DNA from: Nakamurella endophytica
GTDB taxonomy: Bacteria; Actinomycetota; Actinomycetes; Mycobacteriales; Nakamurellaceae
NCBI RefSeq assembly: GCF_014646215.1
Contig: NZ_BMNA01000014.1
Coordinates: 1-64,000 of the forward strand
Direction: 5' to 3'
DNA: 64,000 bases
The stretch's first letter is position 1. Each line of letters begins with the position of its first letter. A model generated the notes under the pieces. That model saw nothing but the letters and a program-made list of their open reading frames with translations, ran no database searches and had not been told where the DNA came from. The position numbers were made by a program, and so were the translations under genes. Of this stretch, positions 38,282-46,492 are shown piece after piece.

Positions 38282-40045
38282 TCACGACAACGGCCCGGCG
38301 AGGTCCCGGGTCGGCAGGGACGGGGCCGAGGCACCGTCCACCGCGGGTGGGACCGAACGGGTCACGCCGACCGTCGCTCGGAAGCGCTCGGCGTCCACCG
38401 GTCGGCCGAGCCAGTATCCCTGACCGCGGTCGCAGCCGAGGTCCCGCAACACCTGCCAGTGCCGCCGGGTCTCGATGCCCTCGGCGATCACCCCGAGCTG
38501 CGCCGCCTTGATCACCTGCAGCACCGCGGCCAGGAACGGCCGCTGATCCGGGTCGCTGTCCAGCCCGGCGGTGAGCGACCGGTCCAGCTTGACGGTGTCG
38601 ATCGGCAGCCGCCGCAGGTAGCTCAGCGACGAGAAGCCCGTGCCGAAGTCGTCGATGCCGACGCCGACGCCGGACCCGCGCAGCCGGGCCAGTGCCCGGG
38701 TGGCCTGGCCGTCGTCGTGCAGCAGCGCCGTCTCGGCGACCTCCAGCACCACGCGCGACGGCTCCACCCCGGCGGCCGCCAGCTCCTCGAGCACGCGTTC
38801 GTCGAACCGGACCCTGCCGACCTCGACCGCCGACACGTTGACGTGCAACCGGAAGTGCGGCAGCGCCGCCAGCAGGTCCGGCCACCGGGCCAGCTGCGTG
38901 AGCGACTCGCGGAGCACCCACTCCCCGACCTCGCCGATCCGGCCGCACTCCTCGGCCAGCCCGATGAACTCCTCCGGCTGCAGCAGGCCGCGCTCCGGGT
39001 GCTGCCAGCGGACGAGCGCCTCCGCACCGACCACGCGGTGCGTCGCCAGGTCGACCACCGGTTGGAACGCCAGCCGGAACTCTCCGTCGGCCACCGCTCT
39101 GGCAAGGTCGGACGAAGCCTGGAGGCGCCGCAGCATCCGGTGCTGCATCTCCGGCCGGAACACCCGGACGGTGCCGCGGCCGGCGGCCTTGGCGGCGTAC
39201 ATCGCGATGTCGGCGTCGCGCATGAGGATCTCGGCGTCGAGCCCGGGCTCCCCGAGCCGCACCCCGATGCTCGCGCCGGTGGCCACCGTCCGCTCCCGCA
39301 GCTCGATCGGCACGCCGACCGCCGACAGGATGCGGTCCGCGAGCCGGAGCACGGCGTCGTCGTCGGCGTCCGGCGCCAGCACGGCGAACTCGTCGCCGCC
39401 CAGTCGCGCCACGGTCTCCGCCGGCCTGGCCACCGCCGACAGCCGCTGTGCGATCTCCTGCAGCACGGCGTCGCCGGCGCCGTGCCCCAGGTTGTCGTTG
39501 ATCGTCTTGAACTCGTCGAGGTCGACCAGCAGCAGGGCGGGGGGCCGCGGGCCGCGTCCCGCCGGCGGCCGCACCGGGCCGGCGTCCCGGTCACCGGTCG
39601 GCACGTCGCCGGCGGGGCCGGCCGGCGCGCCCGGACCGTCCGTGCCGTCCGTGCCCTCCGTGCCCTCCGTGCCGTCCGTGCCGTCCGTGCCCTCCGTGCC
39701 GTCCGTGCCCTCCGTCCGCGCCGGGCGGGCGAGGTCCAGGGCCGCCGACGTCCGGACCGCCAGCAGCGTCCGGTTGGCCAGCCCGGTCAGCGGGTCGAGC
39801 AGCGCCATCCGCGCGAGGTCCTCGTGCGCCTGCTCCAACTGTCCGGTGCGCTCCCGTACCCGGGACTCCAGGTCCTGGTAGAGCGCCTGCAGCTCGCCCG
39901 CGAGCAGGTTGATGCCGGTGATGACGGCGTCGATGGTGTCCCGGTCCGGCGACGTCGACCCGCGGGCGTCGAGGTCGCCGGACGCCAGCTGCACGATCAG
40001 GTCGACGACGGCCTCCAGCCGCTGGTCCTCAGTCCGGCTGGTCAC
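38282..40045 (-). CDS. Diguanylate cyclase/phosphodiesterase (GGDEF-EAL) protein
   Basis: About 587 aa, no signal or TM. The N-terminus (1-75) is helical/coiled-coil with a possible HAMP-like start. GGDEF domain: LTGLANRTLL, DLDEFKTINDNLGH, RLGGDEFAVL (intact active site). EAL domain: GAEALVRWQHP, VLEVAETALLHDD, DDFGTGFSSL, VIAEGIETRRH; catalytic residues look intact, so it may both make and break c-di-GMP. A 27-residue TEG/TDG repeat is inserted between the first two GGDEF motifs. The start (GTG 40045, alternative 40057) overlaps the STAS-like gene by 17 bp, so the two are coupled. Confidence 0.9.
   Translation of the reverse strand: MTSRTEDQRLEAVVDLIVQLASGDLDARGSTSPDRDTIDAVITGINLLAGELQALYQDLESRVRERTGQLEQAHEDLARMALLDPLTGLANRTLLAVRTSAALDLARPARTEGTDGTEGTDGTDGTEGTEGTDGTDGPGAPAGPAGDVPTGDRDAGPVRPPAGRGPRPPALLLVDLDEFKTINDNLGHGAGDAVLQEIAQRLSAVARPAETVARLGGDEFAVLAPDADDDAVLRLADRILSAVGVPIELRERTVATGASIGVRLGEPGLDAEILMRDADIAMYAAKAAGRGTVRVFRPEMQHRMLRRLQASSDLARAVADGEFRLAFQPVVDLATHRVVGAEALVRWQHPERGLLQPEEFIGLAEECGRIGEVGEWVLRESLTQLARWPDLLAALPHFRLHVNVSAVEVGRVRFDERVLEELAAAGVEPSRVVLEVAETALLHDDGQATRALARLRGSGVGVGIDDFGTGFSSLSYLRRLPIDTVKLDRSLTAGLDSDPDQRPFLAAVLQVIKAAQLGVIAEGIETRRHWQVLRDLGCDRGQGYWLGRPVDAERFRATVGVTRSVPPAVDGASAPSLPTRDLAGPLS
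39636..39716 (-). repeat. Nine 9-bp tandem repeats inside the GGDEF domain gene
   Basis: Nine units of CCGTCCGTG/CCCTCCGTG (plus-strand reading) encode nine Thr-(Glu/Asp)-Gly triplets in the loop between LTGLANR and DLDEF. All units are in frame, and the mix of two unit types suggests repeated duplication. Confidence 0.92.
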
Positions 40046-40421
40046 CGGCGACCACACCGAGCCAGCGCAGCGCGTCCGGCTGCGAGGTGAAGTAGCGCGT
40101 CGGGCACGGCATGTTGCTGACGCCGACGATGAAGTTGGCGATCACCCGATCCACCGGCGACCGGCCGAGCAGGGCGATCCGATTCGCCTGGCAGGGACGC
40201 AGGAACACCGTCCGGGCACGGCGCTCGACGGCCTCGGTGGTCGCCATGTCGACCAGCATCGGGCGGCGGGTCTCGCCGCAGACGCGGTTCACCTCGGCCA
40301 TCGCCGCCTCGGCGGCCTCACCGGTGATGGTCAGCCCGCGCCGCCAGCGCAGCCGCACACTGCCGTCGGCGTCGATCCGAACCGTGAATTCCGGCTCCGG
40401 CGACGACTCGGCTGCGGACAC
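40029..40421 (-). CDS. STAS/SpoIIAA-like small protein
   Basis: 130-aa protein resembling the STAS/SEC14-like group (beta strands FTVRIDADGSVRLRW, helix EAAMAEVNRVCGE, core strand RPMLVDMATTEAVERRAR, then NFIVGVSNMPCPTRYF and SQPDALRWL). The start GTG at 40421 has GGGGAGGGGAG upstream. Overlap with the GGDEF-EAL gene suggests it partners or tunes c-di-GMP signalling. No phospho-acceptor Ser of classic anti-anti-sigma factors is evident. Function is inferred only. Confidence 0.75.
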   Translation of the reverse strand: MSAAESSPEPEFTVRIDADGSVRLRWRRGLTITGEAAEAAMAEVNRVCGETRRPMLVDMATTEAVERRARTVFLRPCQANRIALLGRSPVDRVIANFIVGVSNMPCPTRYFTSQPDALRWLGVVAGDQPD

Positions 40422-40595
40422 GGCGCTCCCCTCCCCATGCGGCAGCCGCCGCCGGGTGCGCCGTGGCGCATCCGGACACCGGCCGCGCCGCCGATGATAG
40501 GTCGGGGCGGAGCCCGAAACGGGCGGTCCGTCCACATCGCCGCGATCGTGGCCGGCCCCGACCGTCGGCCCCGCCGTGCTCGGTAAGCCTGCGGT

Positions 40596-41564
40596 CTACC
40601 AGCCGATCTCCCCGCACGCCGTGTGGTCCGCCGGTTCGACCTGCAGGGTGGCGTGCATGATGCGGTGGTCGCGGGCCAGCACGTCCCGGGCCGCGTCCAG
40701 GACATGGTGGTGGTCGGCGCCGGGCTCGGCCACCAGGTGCGCGGTGGCGACGTCCATGCCGGACGTCAGCGCCCAGACGTGCAGGTCGTGCACGGCGGCG
40801 ACCCCGGGCACCGCGGTCAGGTCGCCCAGCATGCGGTCCAGGTCGGCGCCCTGCGGCGCGTGCTGGCCCAGCACGGACAGCACCGACCGTCCCAGCGACA
40901 CGGCGCGCACCAGCACGAAGACCCCGATGGCCGCAGCGACCACGACGTCCCACACGCTGCTGCCGGTCCACCGGATCAGTGCCGCCGCGGCGAGCACACC
41001 GACCGAGCCGGCGGCGTCGCCGAGGACCTCGAGGTAGGCGCCGCGGACGTTCAACGATTCGGTCGACCCCTGCCGGAGCAGCATCAGACCGACCAGGTTG
41101 ACGAGCAGGCCGATGACGCCGACGACCAGCATGACGCCGGTCGCCACCTCGGGGTGGGTCCCGATCCGGTCGACCGCCTCGACGACGACGAAGACACCGA
41201 CTCCGACCATCAACAGCACGGTCAGACCGGCCGAGAAGACCTCGGCCCGGTACCTCCCGTACGTGCGCCGGCCGGAGCCGTCGGGACGACCGGCGATGCG
41301 GGTCGCGACCAGCGAAGCGCCCAGCGCGAGCACGTCGGTGGCCATGTGGCCGGCGTCGGCCACCAGGGCCAACGAACCGGACAGCAGCCCGGCGACCAGC
41401 TCGACCAGGAACAGCGCCGCGGTCAGGCCGAACGTGGCCGCCAGTCGGCCACGGAACCGCGCCGACGGGGACGGGGTGCCGTCGGCCGACCGCGGAGCCG
41501 GACCGTGCGAGTGGCCCGCGTGCCCGCCCCCGGCAGGGTGGTGCCCGCCGTCAGGGGCGGTCAT
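40596..41564 (-). CDS. Cation diffusion facilitator (CzcD/ZitB-like metal efflux)
   Basis: 322-aa CDF efflux protein with six TM segments and a His-rich N-terminus (GGHHPAGGGHAGHSHGP). The TM2 metal site reads VADAGHMATD (His, Asp). In TM5 the usual HVLGD is EVLGD, so one ligand is Glu rather than His, which may alter metal preference. The cytoplasmic C-terminal domain (VHDLHVWALTSGMDVATAHL) is typical. Probably exports Zn, Co or Cd. Confidence 0.92.
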   Translation of the reverse strand: MTAPDGGHHPAGGGHAGHSHGPAPRSADGTPSPSARFRGRLAATFGLTAALFLVELVAGLLSGSLALVADAGHMATDVLALGASLVATRIAGRPDGSGRRTYGRYRAEVFSAGLTVLLMVGVGVFVVVEAVDRIGTHPEVATGVMLVVGVIGLLVNLVGLMLLRQGSTESLNVRGAYLEVLGDAAGSVGVLAAAALIRWTGSSVWDVVVAAAIGVFVLVRAVSLGRSVLSVLGQHAPQGADLDRMLGDLTAVPGVAAVHDLHVWALTSGMDVATAHLVAEPGADHHHVLDAARDVLARDHRIMHATLQVEPADHTACGEIGW

Positions 41565-41684
41565 GACGCGGACCGGTGGTGACTGGACTGCACACCGACC
41601 ATCCTGCACCGGCGCTCGACCGGGTGCGGCGACGTCCGGAACGGCGCGGGCGACGTTCTGCACCCGCGCCCGTCCCGGAAGCCG

Positions 41685-42569
41685 TCAGCTCGCGAGTTCC
41701 TGGTAGAGCTTGCTGGTGATGGACCGCAGCAGGCGGGACACCTGCATCTGGCTCACCCCGATGCACTCGCCGATGCGGGCCTGCGACATGCCCTCGACGA
41801 ACCGCATCCGAACGATCTCCCGCTCGCGGGGGGACAGCGACCGCATCAGGACCTGGACCGTCATGCGGTCCTCGATCTGGGTGATGCGCTCGTCCTCCGA
41901 ACCCCAGGTGTCGGCGATCGGGCATCCCCAGCCGGACTGCGCGTCCAGCGAGATGGGCCGGCACAGCCGCACCGCCTCCCTGGCCTCGCGGATGGCGGCC
42001 TCGCTGACACCGAGCTCCTCGGCGCGCCGCGCATCGTCCGACCGGCCGTCGGCGGCGTGACCGTCGTCGTCCGCGGATCCCACCGGGCGCTCGTCCTCGC
42101 TGGAGGTCAGCGCGGCCCGGAGCTCCTGGATCCGCCGCGGGGGGCGCACCGCCGCGGAGTGGTCGCGGAAGTAGCGCTTGATCTCACCGGCGATGGTCGG
42201 GACGGCGAACTGGAGGAAGTCCTCGCTCCGTCCCGGCTGCCACCGGCGTACTGCCTTGACCAACCCCAGGTTGGCCAGCTGCTCGAGATCGTTACGGTCG
42301 ACGCCTCTTCCGCGGTACCGGGCGGCGACCGCGGAGGCGACGCCACGGCATTCGAGCACCACCTGGTCGCGCAGGGCCTTCAGTTCCTGCGGATCGGTGC
42401 ACTCGGCGACCTTCTCGAGCAGTGCTCGAACTCGTTCCCTGCGATCCCCGGCTCCGGGTTGCTGCCGGTCGGCGGATCCTTGGCCCCGGCGGTGGTCGAC
42501 CACCAGGCGGATGTGCTGCGGGCGCGGCGTTGCCACCGGTTCCACGGGCAGTACAGGCAATGCTGACAT
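41685..42569 (-). CDS. SigF/SigB-type alternative RNA polymerase sigma factor
   Basis: 294-aa group-3 sigma factor. Region 2 (LEQLANLGLVKAVRRWQP, FLQFAVPTIAGEIKRYFRDH), region 3, and region 4 HTH (LSPREREIVRMRFVEGMSQA, IGVSQMQVSRLLRSI) are intact. Such factors usually drive general-stress regulons under anti-sigma control; no RsbW-type gene is adjacent. N-terminal 80 residues are an extension rich in Arg/Gln. AGGAG precedes the ATG and lies within a 5'-leader inverted repeat. Confidence 0.92.
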   Translation of the reverse strand: MSALPVLPVEPVATPRPQHIRLVVDHRRGQGSADRQQPGAGDRRERVRALLEKVAECTDPQELKALRDQVVLECRGVASAVAARYRGRGVDRNDLEQLANLGLVKAVRRWQPGRSEDFLQFAVPTIAGEIKRYFRDHSAAVRPPRRIQELRAALTSSEDERPVGSADDDGHAADGRSDDARRAEELGVSEAAIREAREAVRLCRPISLDAQSGWGCPIADTWGSEDERITQIEDRMTVQVLMRSLSPREREIVRMRFVEGMSQARIGECIGVSQMQVSRLLRSITSKLYQELAS

Positions 42570-42570
42570 C

Positions 42571-42600
42571 AGTAGTCTCCTCGATCGGGAGAGAACTACT
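42571..42600 (-). promoter_or_regulatory. Inverted repeat covering the ribosome-binding site of the sigma-factor gene
   Basis: Minus-strand AGTAGT pairs with ACTACT, with further partial pairing of CTC against GAG inside. The Shine-Dalgarno GAGGAG (42582-42577) sits in the 3' arm, one base before the ATG context, so folding would hide it. Stem is imperfect (one mismatch, two G-U pairs). Confidence 0.45.
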
Positions 42601-42967
42601 GGCGCTCTGCTGGACCAGTGCCACGACCGTACTCCCACTTTTCCCGGGCCGCTGCCGCGGGTCCACGACCACGGCAGCGCGCCCGGCCCGGCGGGAGGAG
42701 GCGGTGCACCGGTGGGACGAGCGTCGTCGCAGTTCACAGCGCTGTCCGGGGCGGTGGTCCGCGGCCGGCCGGGCCGATCGGCGCGGGCCGTCCGCCGGCT
42801 CCACCGGCCGGACGCCGGCCCGGGCGGGGCCCGCCGTGGCCCGGCGCCCGGCGGGACGGTGCCGGCGCATCGGCCGCCGGACGGAGGGTCCGACCGGGCG
42901 CCTGAACGTTCATGGAACAGCACGCCGCACAGCAGGTCCCGCCGGCGGGACGCCCGGAGCCGGGACG
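42601..42967. other. Intergenic region between divergent sigma-factor and GH1-like genes
   Basis: About 370 bp of very GC-rich sequence. Frames here lack support (no conserved protein, no ribosome-binding site). I see no clear promoter or operator for the GH1-like gene beyond GGAG before its ATG. Confidence 0.5.
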
Positions 42968-44329
42968 ATGGCTGACCGCGACGCGCTGGTGCTGCCCAGC
43001 GGGTTCCTGCTCGGCACCACGTCGGCGGCGTACCGCGTGGAGGGCGCCGCCGACGCCGGTGACCGCACCCCGTCCATCTGGGACGTCGTCGGTGCGGCCC
43101 CGGGCCGGACGGCCGACGGATCCACCGGATCCGAGCGCATCTCCCACATCAAGCATGCCGATGGCGATCTCGCGTTGCTGCGCTTGCTGGGCCCTGATGC
43201 GCACCGCTTCTCGGTGTCCTGGTCGCGGGTGTCGCCCAGCGCCGGGCGTCCCCACGGCGACCCGGTCGGGGTGGCTCACTACGACCGGGTTCTCGACGGA
43301 CTGCTGGCGGCGGGGATCGAGCCGTGGTTGTGCGCCTACCACTGGGACCTGCCGGTCGAGCTGATGGCGGCCGGTGGATGGCTGGTGCGGGACACCGCCG
43401 ACCGCTTCGCCGACTACGTCGGTCTCCTCGCCGAGCGCTTCGGCGACCGCGTCGCCGCCTGGATCACGCTCGCGGACCCCTGGCAGCACATGGTGTTCGG
43501 CCACGCCGCCGGGGTCGACGCCCCCGGCCTGACGCTGCTCGGCGACGCGCTGCCGGTGCTGCACCACCAGCTGCTGGGCCACGGCCGGGCGGTCGCCGCC
43601 CTCCGGGCCGCGGGCGCCCGCCGGGTGGGCATCGCGGTGCAGCACGCCGTGATCCGGGCAGCCTCACCGGCCCACGCCGACCGGTGGGCCGCCGCCGCCT
43701 TCGACGCGTTCCTCAACCGCTCGGTCGCCGACCCCGTGCTGCACGGCCGGCTGCCTCGCGCGCTGGAGACATGGTTCCGGGAGGTCGATATGGTGAAGGA
43801 CGGGGATCTGGCGGTGATCTCGGCGCCACTGGACTTCTACGGCGTCGACCATCACCAGCCGCTGACCGTCGCGGCGGCGCCGGGCAACCGCAGCGTGCCG
43901 TTCACTCTCGTCGACCCCGCAGGGGCGGCGACCGATGCCGGGGCCGCGATCGAGCCTGCGGCGCTCACCGCGGCCCTGCGCACGCTCGCCCGCCGCCACC
44001 CCGGCCTGCCGCCGATCGTGGTCAGCGACAGCGGCGGCTCGTTCGCAGATGTCGCCGGCGGCGACGGTCGGGCAGATGTCGCCGGCGGCGACGGCACGGA
44101 CGACCGGATCCGCTACCTGCACGAGCATCTCGCGGCGACGCTGGCGGCGCGGGCCGACGGTGTCGACGTGGAGGGCTATTTCCACCGCTCGCTCACCGAC
44201 GGGTGGGAGGGCGCCGAGGGCTACACCCAGCGCTACGGGCTGGTCGCCGTGGACCCGGACGGGACCCGGCGTATCCGCCCCGCTTTCGAGTACCTGCGGC
44301 AGCTGCTGTCCCGGTCGCGGAGCCGCTGA
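42968..44329 (+). CDS. Degenerate glycoside hydrolase family 1 protein (probable pseudoenzyme)
   Basis: 453-aa protein clearly of GH1 beta-glucosidase ancestry: FLLGTTSAAYRVEGAA, HRFSVSWSRVSPS, AYHWDLPVELM, LDFYGVDHHQP and YFHRSLTDGW follow the family order and length. The catalytic positions have changed. The acid/base TxNEP motif is TLADP (Asp170, Ala169). The nucleophile TENG motif is SDSG (Asp354). The glycone-binding Gln of AAYQxEG is Arg23, the NYY Asn is Asp294, and DNFEW is DGWEG. The frame is intact with strong codon bias, so it is maintained rather than decaying. It may bind sugar without hydrolysis. Contains a 9-residue tandem duplication (ADVAGGDG). Confidence 0.88.
   Translation: MADRDALVLPSGFLLGTTSAAYRVEGAADAGDRTPSIWDVVGAAPGRTADGSTGSERISHIKHADGDLALLRLLGPDAHRFSVSWSRVSPSAGRPHGDPVGVAHYDRVLDGLLAAGIEPWLCAYHWDLPVELMAAGGWLVRDTADRFADYVGLLAERFGDRVAAWITLADPWQHMVFGHAAGVDAPGLTLLGDALPVLHHQLLGHGRAVAALRAAGARRVGIAVQHAVIRAASPAHADRWAAAAFDAFLNRSVADPVLHGRLPRALETWFREVDMVKDGDLAVISAPLDFYGVDHHQPLTVAAAPGNRSVPFTLVDPAGAATDAGAAIEPAALTAALRTLARRHPGLPPIVVSDSGGSFADVAGGDGRADVAGGDGTDDRIRYLHEHLAATLAARADGVDVEGYFHRSLTDGWEGAEGYTQRYGLVAVDPDGTRRIRPAFEYLRQLLSRSRSR
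44045..44094 (+). repeat. 27-bp tandem duplication in the GH1-like gene
   Basis: A 23-bp identical block recurs with 27-bp period (44045-44067 and 44072-44094), duplicating ADVAGGDG right after the altered nucleophile loop. Confidence 0.88.
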
Positions 44330-44369
44330 CCCCGGACGGCACCGGGCCCCACGTCGGCCCGGCCGCGCC

Positions 44370-45218
44370 TCAGGACCCGGCGGCCCGCAGCGCCGCTTCC
44401 AGATCGGGGTGCAGCGCGGGTCCGGCGAACAGGTAGCCGGTCGGCGCGTCGGTGAGCCGCAGGTGGGACACCACCGCGCCGGCCTCGGTGGCCACCAGGC
44501 CGCCGGCGGCCACGTCCCACAGCTGGATGCCCTCCTCGTAGAAGGCGTCGAGGGTGCCGGCGGCGACCGCGCACAGGTCGAGAGCGGCGGAACCGATGCG
44601 CCGGATGTCCCGGATCCGCGGCAGCACCCCGCCGATGACGGTGGCCTGCCGCCGTCGCCGCTCGGCGCTGTACCCGAAGCCCGTGCCCAGCAGCGCCCGG
44701 TCCAGCGGGACCGGGTCGTTGACGGCCAGCGGCCGCCCGTTGCACCGCGCCCCGCCACCGCGCACCGCCGTGTAGGTCAGGTCGCGGCGGGGGTCGTGCA
44801 CCACCCCGACGACGCTGCCCGCCTCGTCCTGGGCGGCGACGCTGACCGCCCAGTTGTCCAGCTGATAGAGGTAGTTGACGGTCCCGTCCAGCGGGTCGAC
44901 GACCCAGGTGATGCCGGACGTCGACGGACGGGAGGCGCCCTCCTCGCCCAGCAGCCCGTCCGCCGGGCGCTGCTGCGTGAGCATCCGGACGAGCAGCGCC
45001 TCGGAGGCGCGGTCGGCGTCGCTCACCGGGTCGGTCGCCGTCGACTTGGTCGCCAGCCCCTCGACGTGCCCGTAGCGCTGCAGCAGCTCCTGCCCGGCCG
45101 CCCGGGCAGCCGTCACGGCCAGCTCCAGCAGGGCGGCGAGGTCCACCGGGTCGGTGCCGGCGGAGGTGGCGGTGCTCGCGGGCTCGGCGGCGGTGGCCCG
45201 GTCGGGGGTGTCGGTCAT
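44370..45218 (-). CDS. Inositol monophosphatase family protein
   Basis: 282-aa Mg-dependent phosphatase. Metal-binding motifs GEEG (LLGEEGASR), WVVDPLDGTVNY and QLWDVAAGGLVATEAGA are intact, with the N-terminal KSTATDPVSDADRASE segment. It may act on inositol phosphate, histidinol phosphate or another sugar phosphate. It is 83 bp downstream of the ABC importer ATPase gene and likely co-transcribed with it, so its substrate may be linked to the imported compound. Confidence 0.9.
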   Translation of the reverse strand: MTDTPDRATAAEPASTATSAGTDPVDLAALLELAVTAARAAGQELLQRYGHVEGLATKSTATDPVSDADRASEALLVRMLTQQRPADGLLGEEGASRPSTSGITWVVDPLDGTVNYLYQLDNWAVSVAAQDEAGSVVGVVHDPRRDLTYTAVRGGGARCNGRPLAVNDPVPLDRALLGTGFGYSAERRRRQATVIGGVLPRIRDIRRIGSAALDLCAVAAGTLDAFYEEGIQLWDVAAGGLVATEAGAVVSHLRLTDAPTGYLFAGPALHPDLEAALRAAGS

Positions 45219-45301
45219 GCCGCCATCCTCGCCGGGCCATCGGCCCGCCCCGGCGCCGACCCCGCACCGCCCGCGGCGAGCGGCCCGGGGCCGGACGGCG
45301 C

Positions 45302-46396
45302 TCAGTCGGCCGTCGCCAGCACCGGGGTCGGCACGACCTGCACCGCGACCTGCTGCCCCACCTGCAGCGCGACGATGTCGGCGACGGGGAGCTGGGCGAC
45401 CAGCAGCGTGCCATCCTGCAGGCGCGCCTGCACCCGGCCGTGCGCACCCAGGAAGCTGGTCGCCACGACGACCGCACGGCCGGCGTCCGGCGCGGCGTCG
45501 GCGGCCGGAGCGAGCCGGACGGCTTCGGGCCGCACCAGGGCCGTCACCGGCCCGGAGGCCGGCGATCCGGGCAGCATCGGGACCCGGGACCCGAGCACCG
45601 TCACCGTGTCGCCCGAGGCGTGCCCCGGCAGCCGGTTGGTCAGCCCGATGAACGCGGCGACGAACGCGGTGGCCGGCCGCGAGTAGATGACCTCCGGCGC
45701 GTCGATCTGCTCGATGCGGCCCTCGCGCATGACCCCGACACGGTCGGCGACCGCCAGCGCCTCCTCCTGGTCGTGCGTCACGAACAGCGTCGTGATGCCG
45801 ACCTCGAGCTGCAGCCGGCGGATCTCGTCGCGCAGCTGCACCCGCACCTTGGCATCGAGCGCCGACAGCGGCTCGTCCAGCAGCAGCACCTTCGGCGCGA
45901 TGGCCAGCGCGCGGGCCAACGCGACGCGCTGCTGCTGACCGCCGGACATCTGGTGCGCGTACCGGTCGGCGTGGTGGTCCAGGCCGACGAGCTCCAGGTA
46001 CTCCTCCGCGCGCCGCCGGCGCTCCCCGGCGCCCTGACCGCGCAGCCGGAGCCCGAAGGCCACGTTGTCCCTGGCCGTCATGTGCGGGAACAGCGAGTAG
46101 GCCTGGAACACCATGCCCATGTCCCGCTTGTTGGTGGGCACCCCGGAGATGTCCCGGCCGTCCACCACGACCGCGCCGCTGTCCGCGTCCTCGAGCCCGG
46201 CGAGCACCCGCAGCGCGGTCGTCTTGCCGCAACCGGACGGCCCGAGCAGCACCACCAGCTCACCCGGGTCGATGTCCAGACGCATGCCGTCCAGGGCCCG
46301 TACGTCGCCGAAACTGCGGCGCAGATCCTGCAGCTGCACCCGGACCCCGGTCCGCTCGGTCGCGGTGGCGGGTCCTGCGGTGGTCGTGGCCGTCAC
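45302..46396 (-). CDS. ABC transporter ATPase, PotA/FbpC-like
   Basis: 364-aa ATPase of the polyamine/iron/thiamine/phosphonate importer class. Walker A GPSGCGKT, signature MSGGQQQRVALARAL, Walker B VLLLDEP, switch FVTHDQEEAL, and a TOBE domain at the C-terminus (VTALVRPEAVRLAP). GTG at 46396 follows GAAGGAGGG. It follows two permease genes; a 21-bp repeat fills the gap from the second permease. Confidence 0.92.
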   Translation of the reverse strand: MTATTTAGPATATERTGVRVQLQDLRRSFGDVRALDGMRLDIDPGELVVLLGPSGCGKTTALRVLAGLEDADSGAVVVDGRDISGVPTNKRDMGMVFQAYSLFPHMTARDNVAFGLRLRGQGAGERRRRAEEYLELVGLDHHADRYAHQMSGGQQQRVALARALAIAPKVLLLDEPLSALDAKVRVQLRDEIRRLQLEVGITTLFVTHDQEEALAVADRVGVMREGRIEQIDAPEVIYSRPATAFVAAFIGLTNRLPGHASGDTVTVLGSRVPMLPGSPASGPVTALVRPEAVRLAPAADAAPDAGRAVVVATSFLGAHGRVQARLQDGTLLVAQLPVADIVALQVGQQVAVQVVPTPVLATAD

Positions 46397-46437
46397 GCGG
46401 CCCTCCTTCGGGGATCGGCGGCGGGCGCCCGGCAGGC

Positions 46438-46492
46438 GTCCCGCGGTGTCCGTGTCGCGTCCCGCGGTGTCCGTGTCGCGTCCCGCGGTGTC
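46438..46492. repeat. 21-bp tandem repeat between permease and ATPase genes
   Basis: Unit GTCCCGCGGTGTCCGTGTCGC occurs 2.6 times (46438-46458, 46459-46479, 46480-46492) without mismatch. The last partial copy includes the permease stop codon. Perfect identity implies recent expansion. Confidence 0.9.

Noticed and set aside
42601-42967. Additional small gene upstream of the GH1-like gene
   Set aside because: Open frames exist but lack start signals, codon bias or similarity to known proteins.
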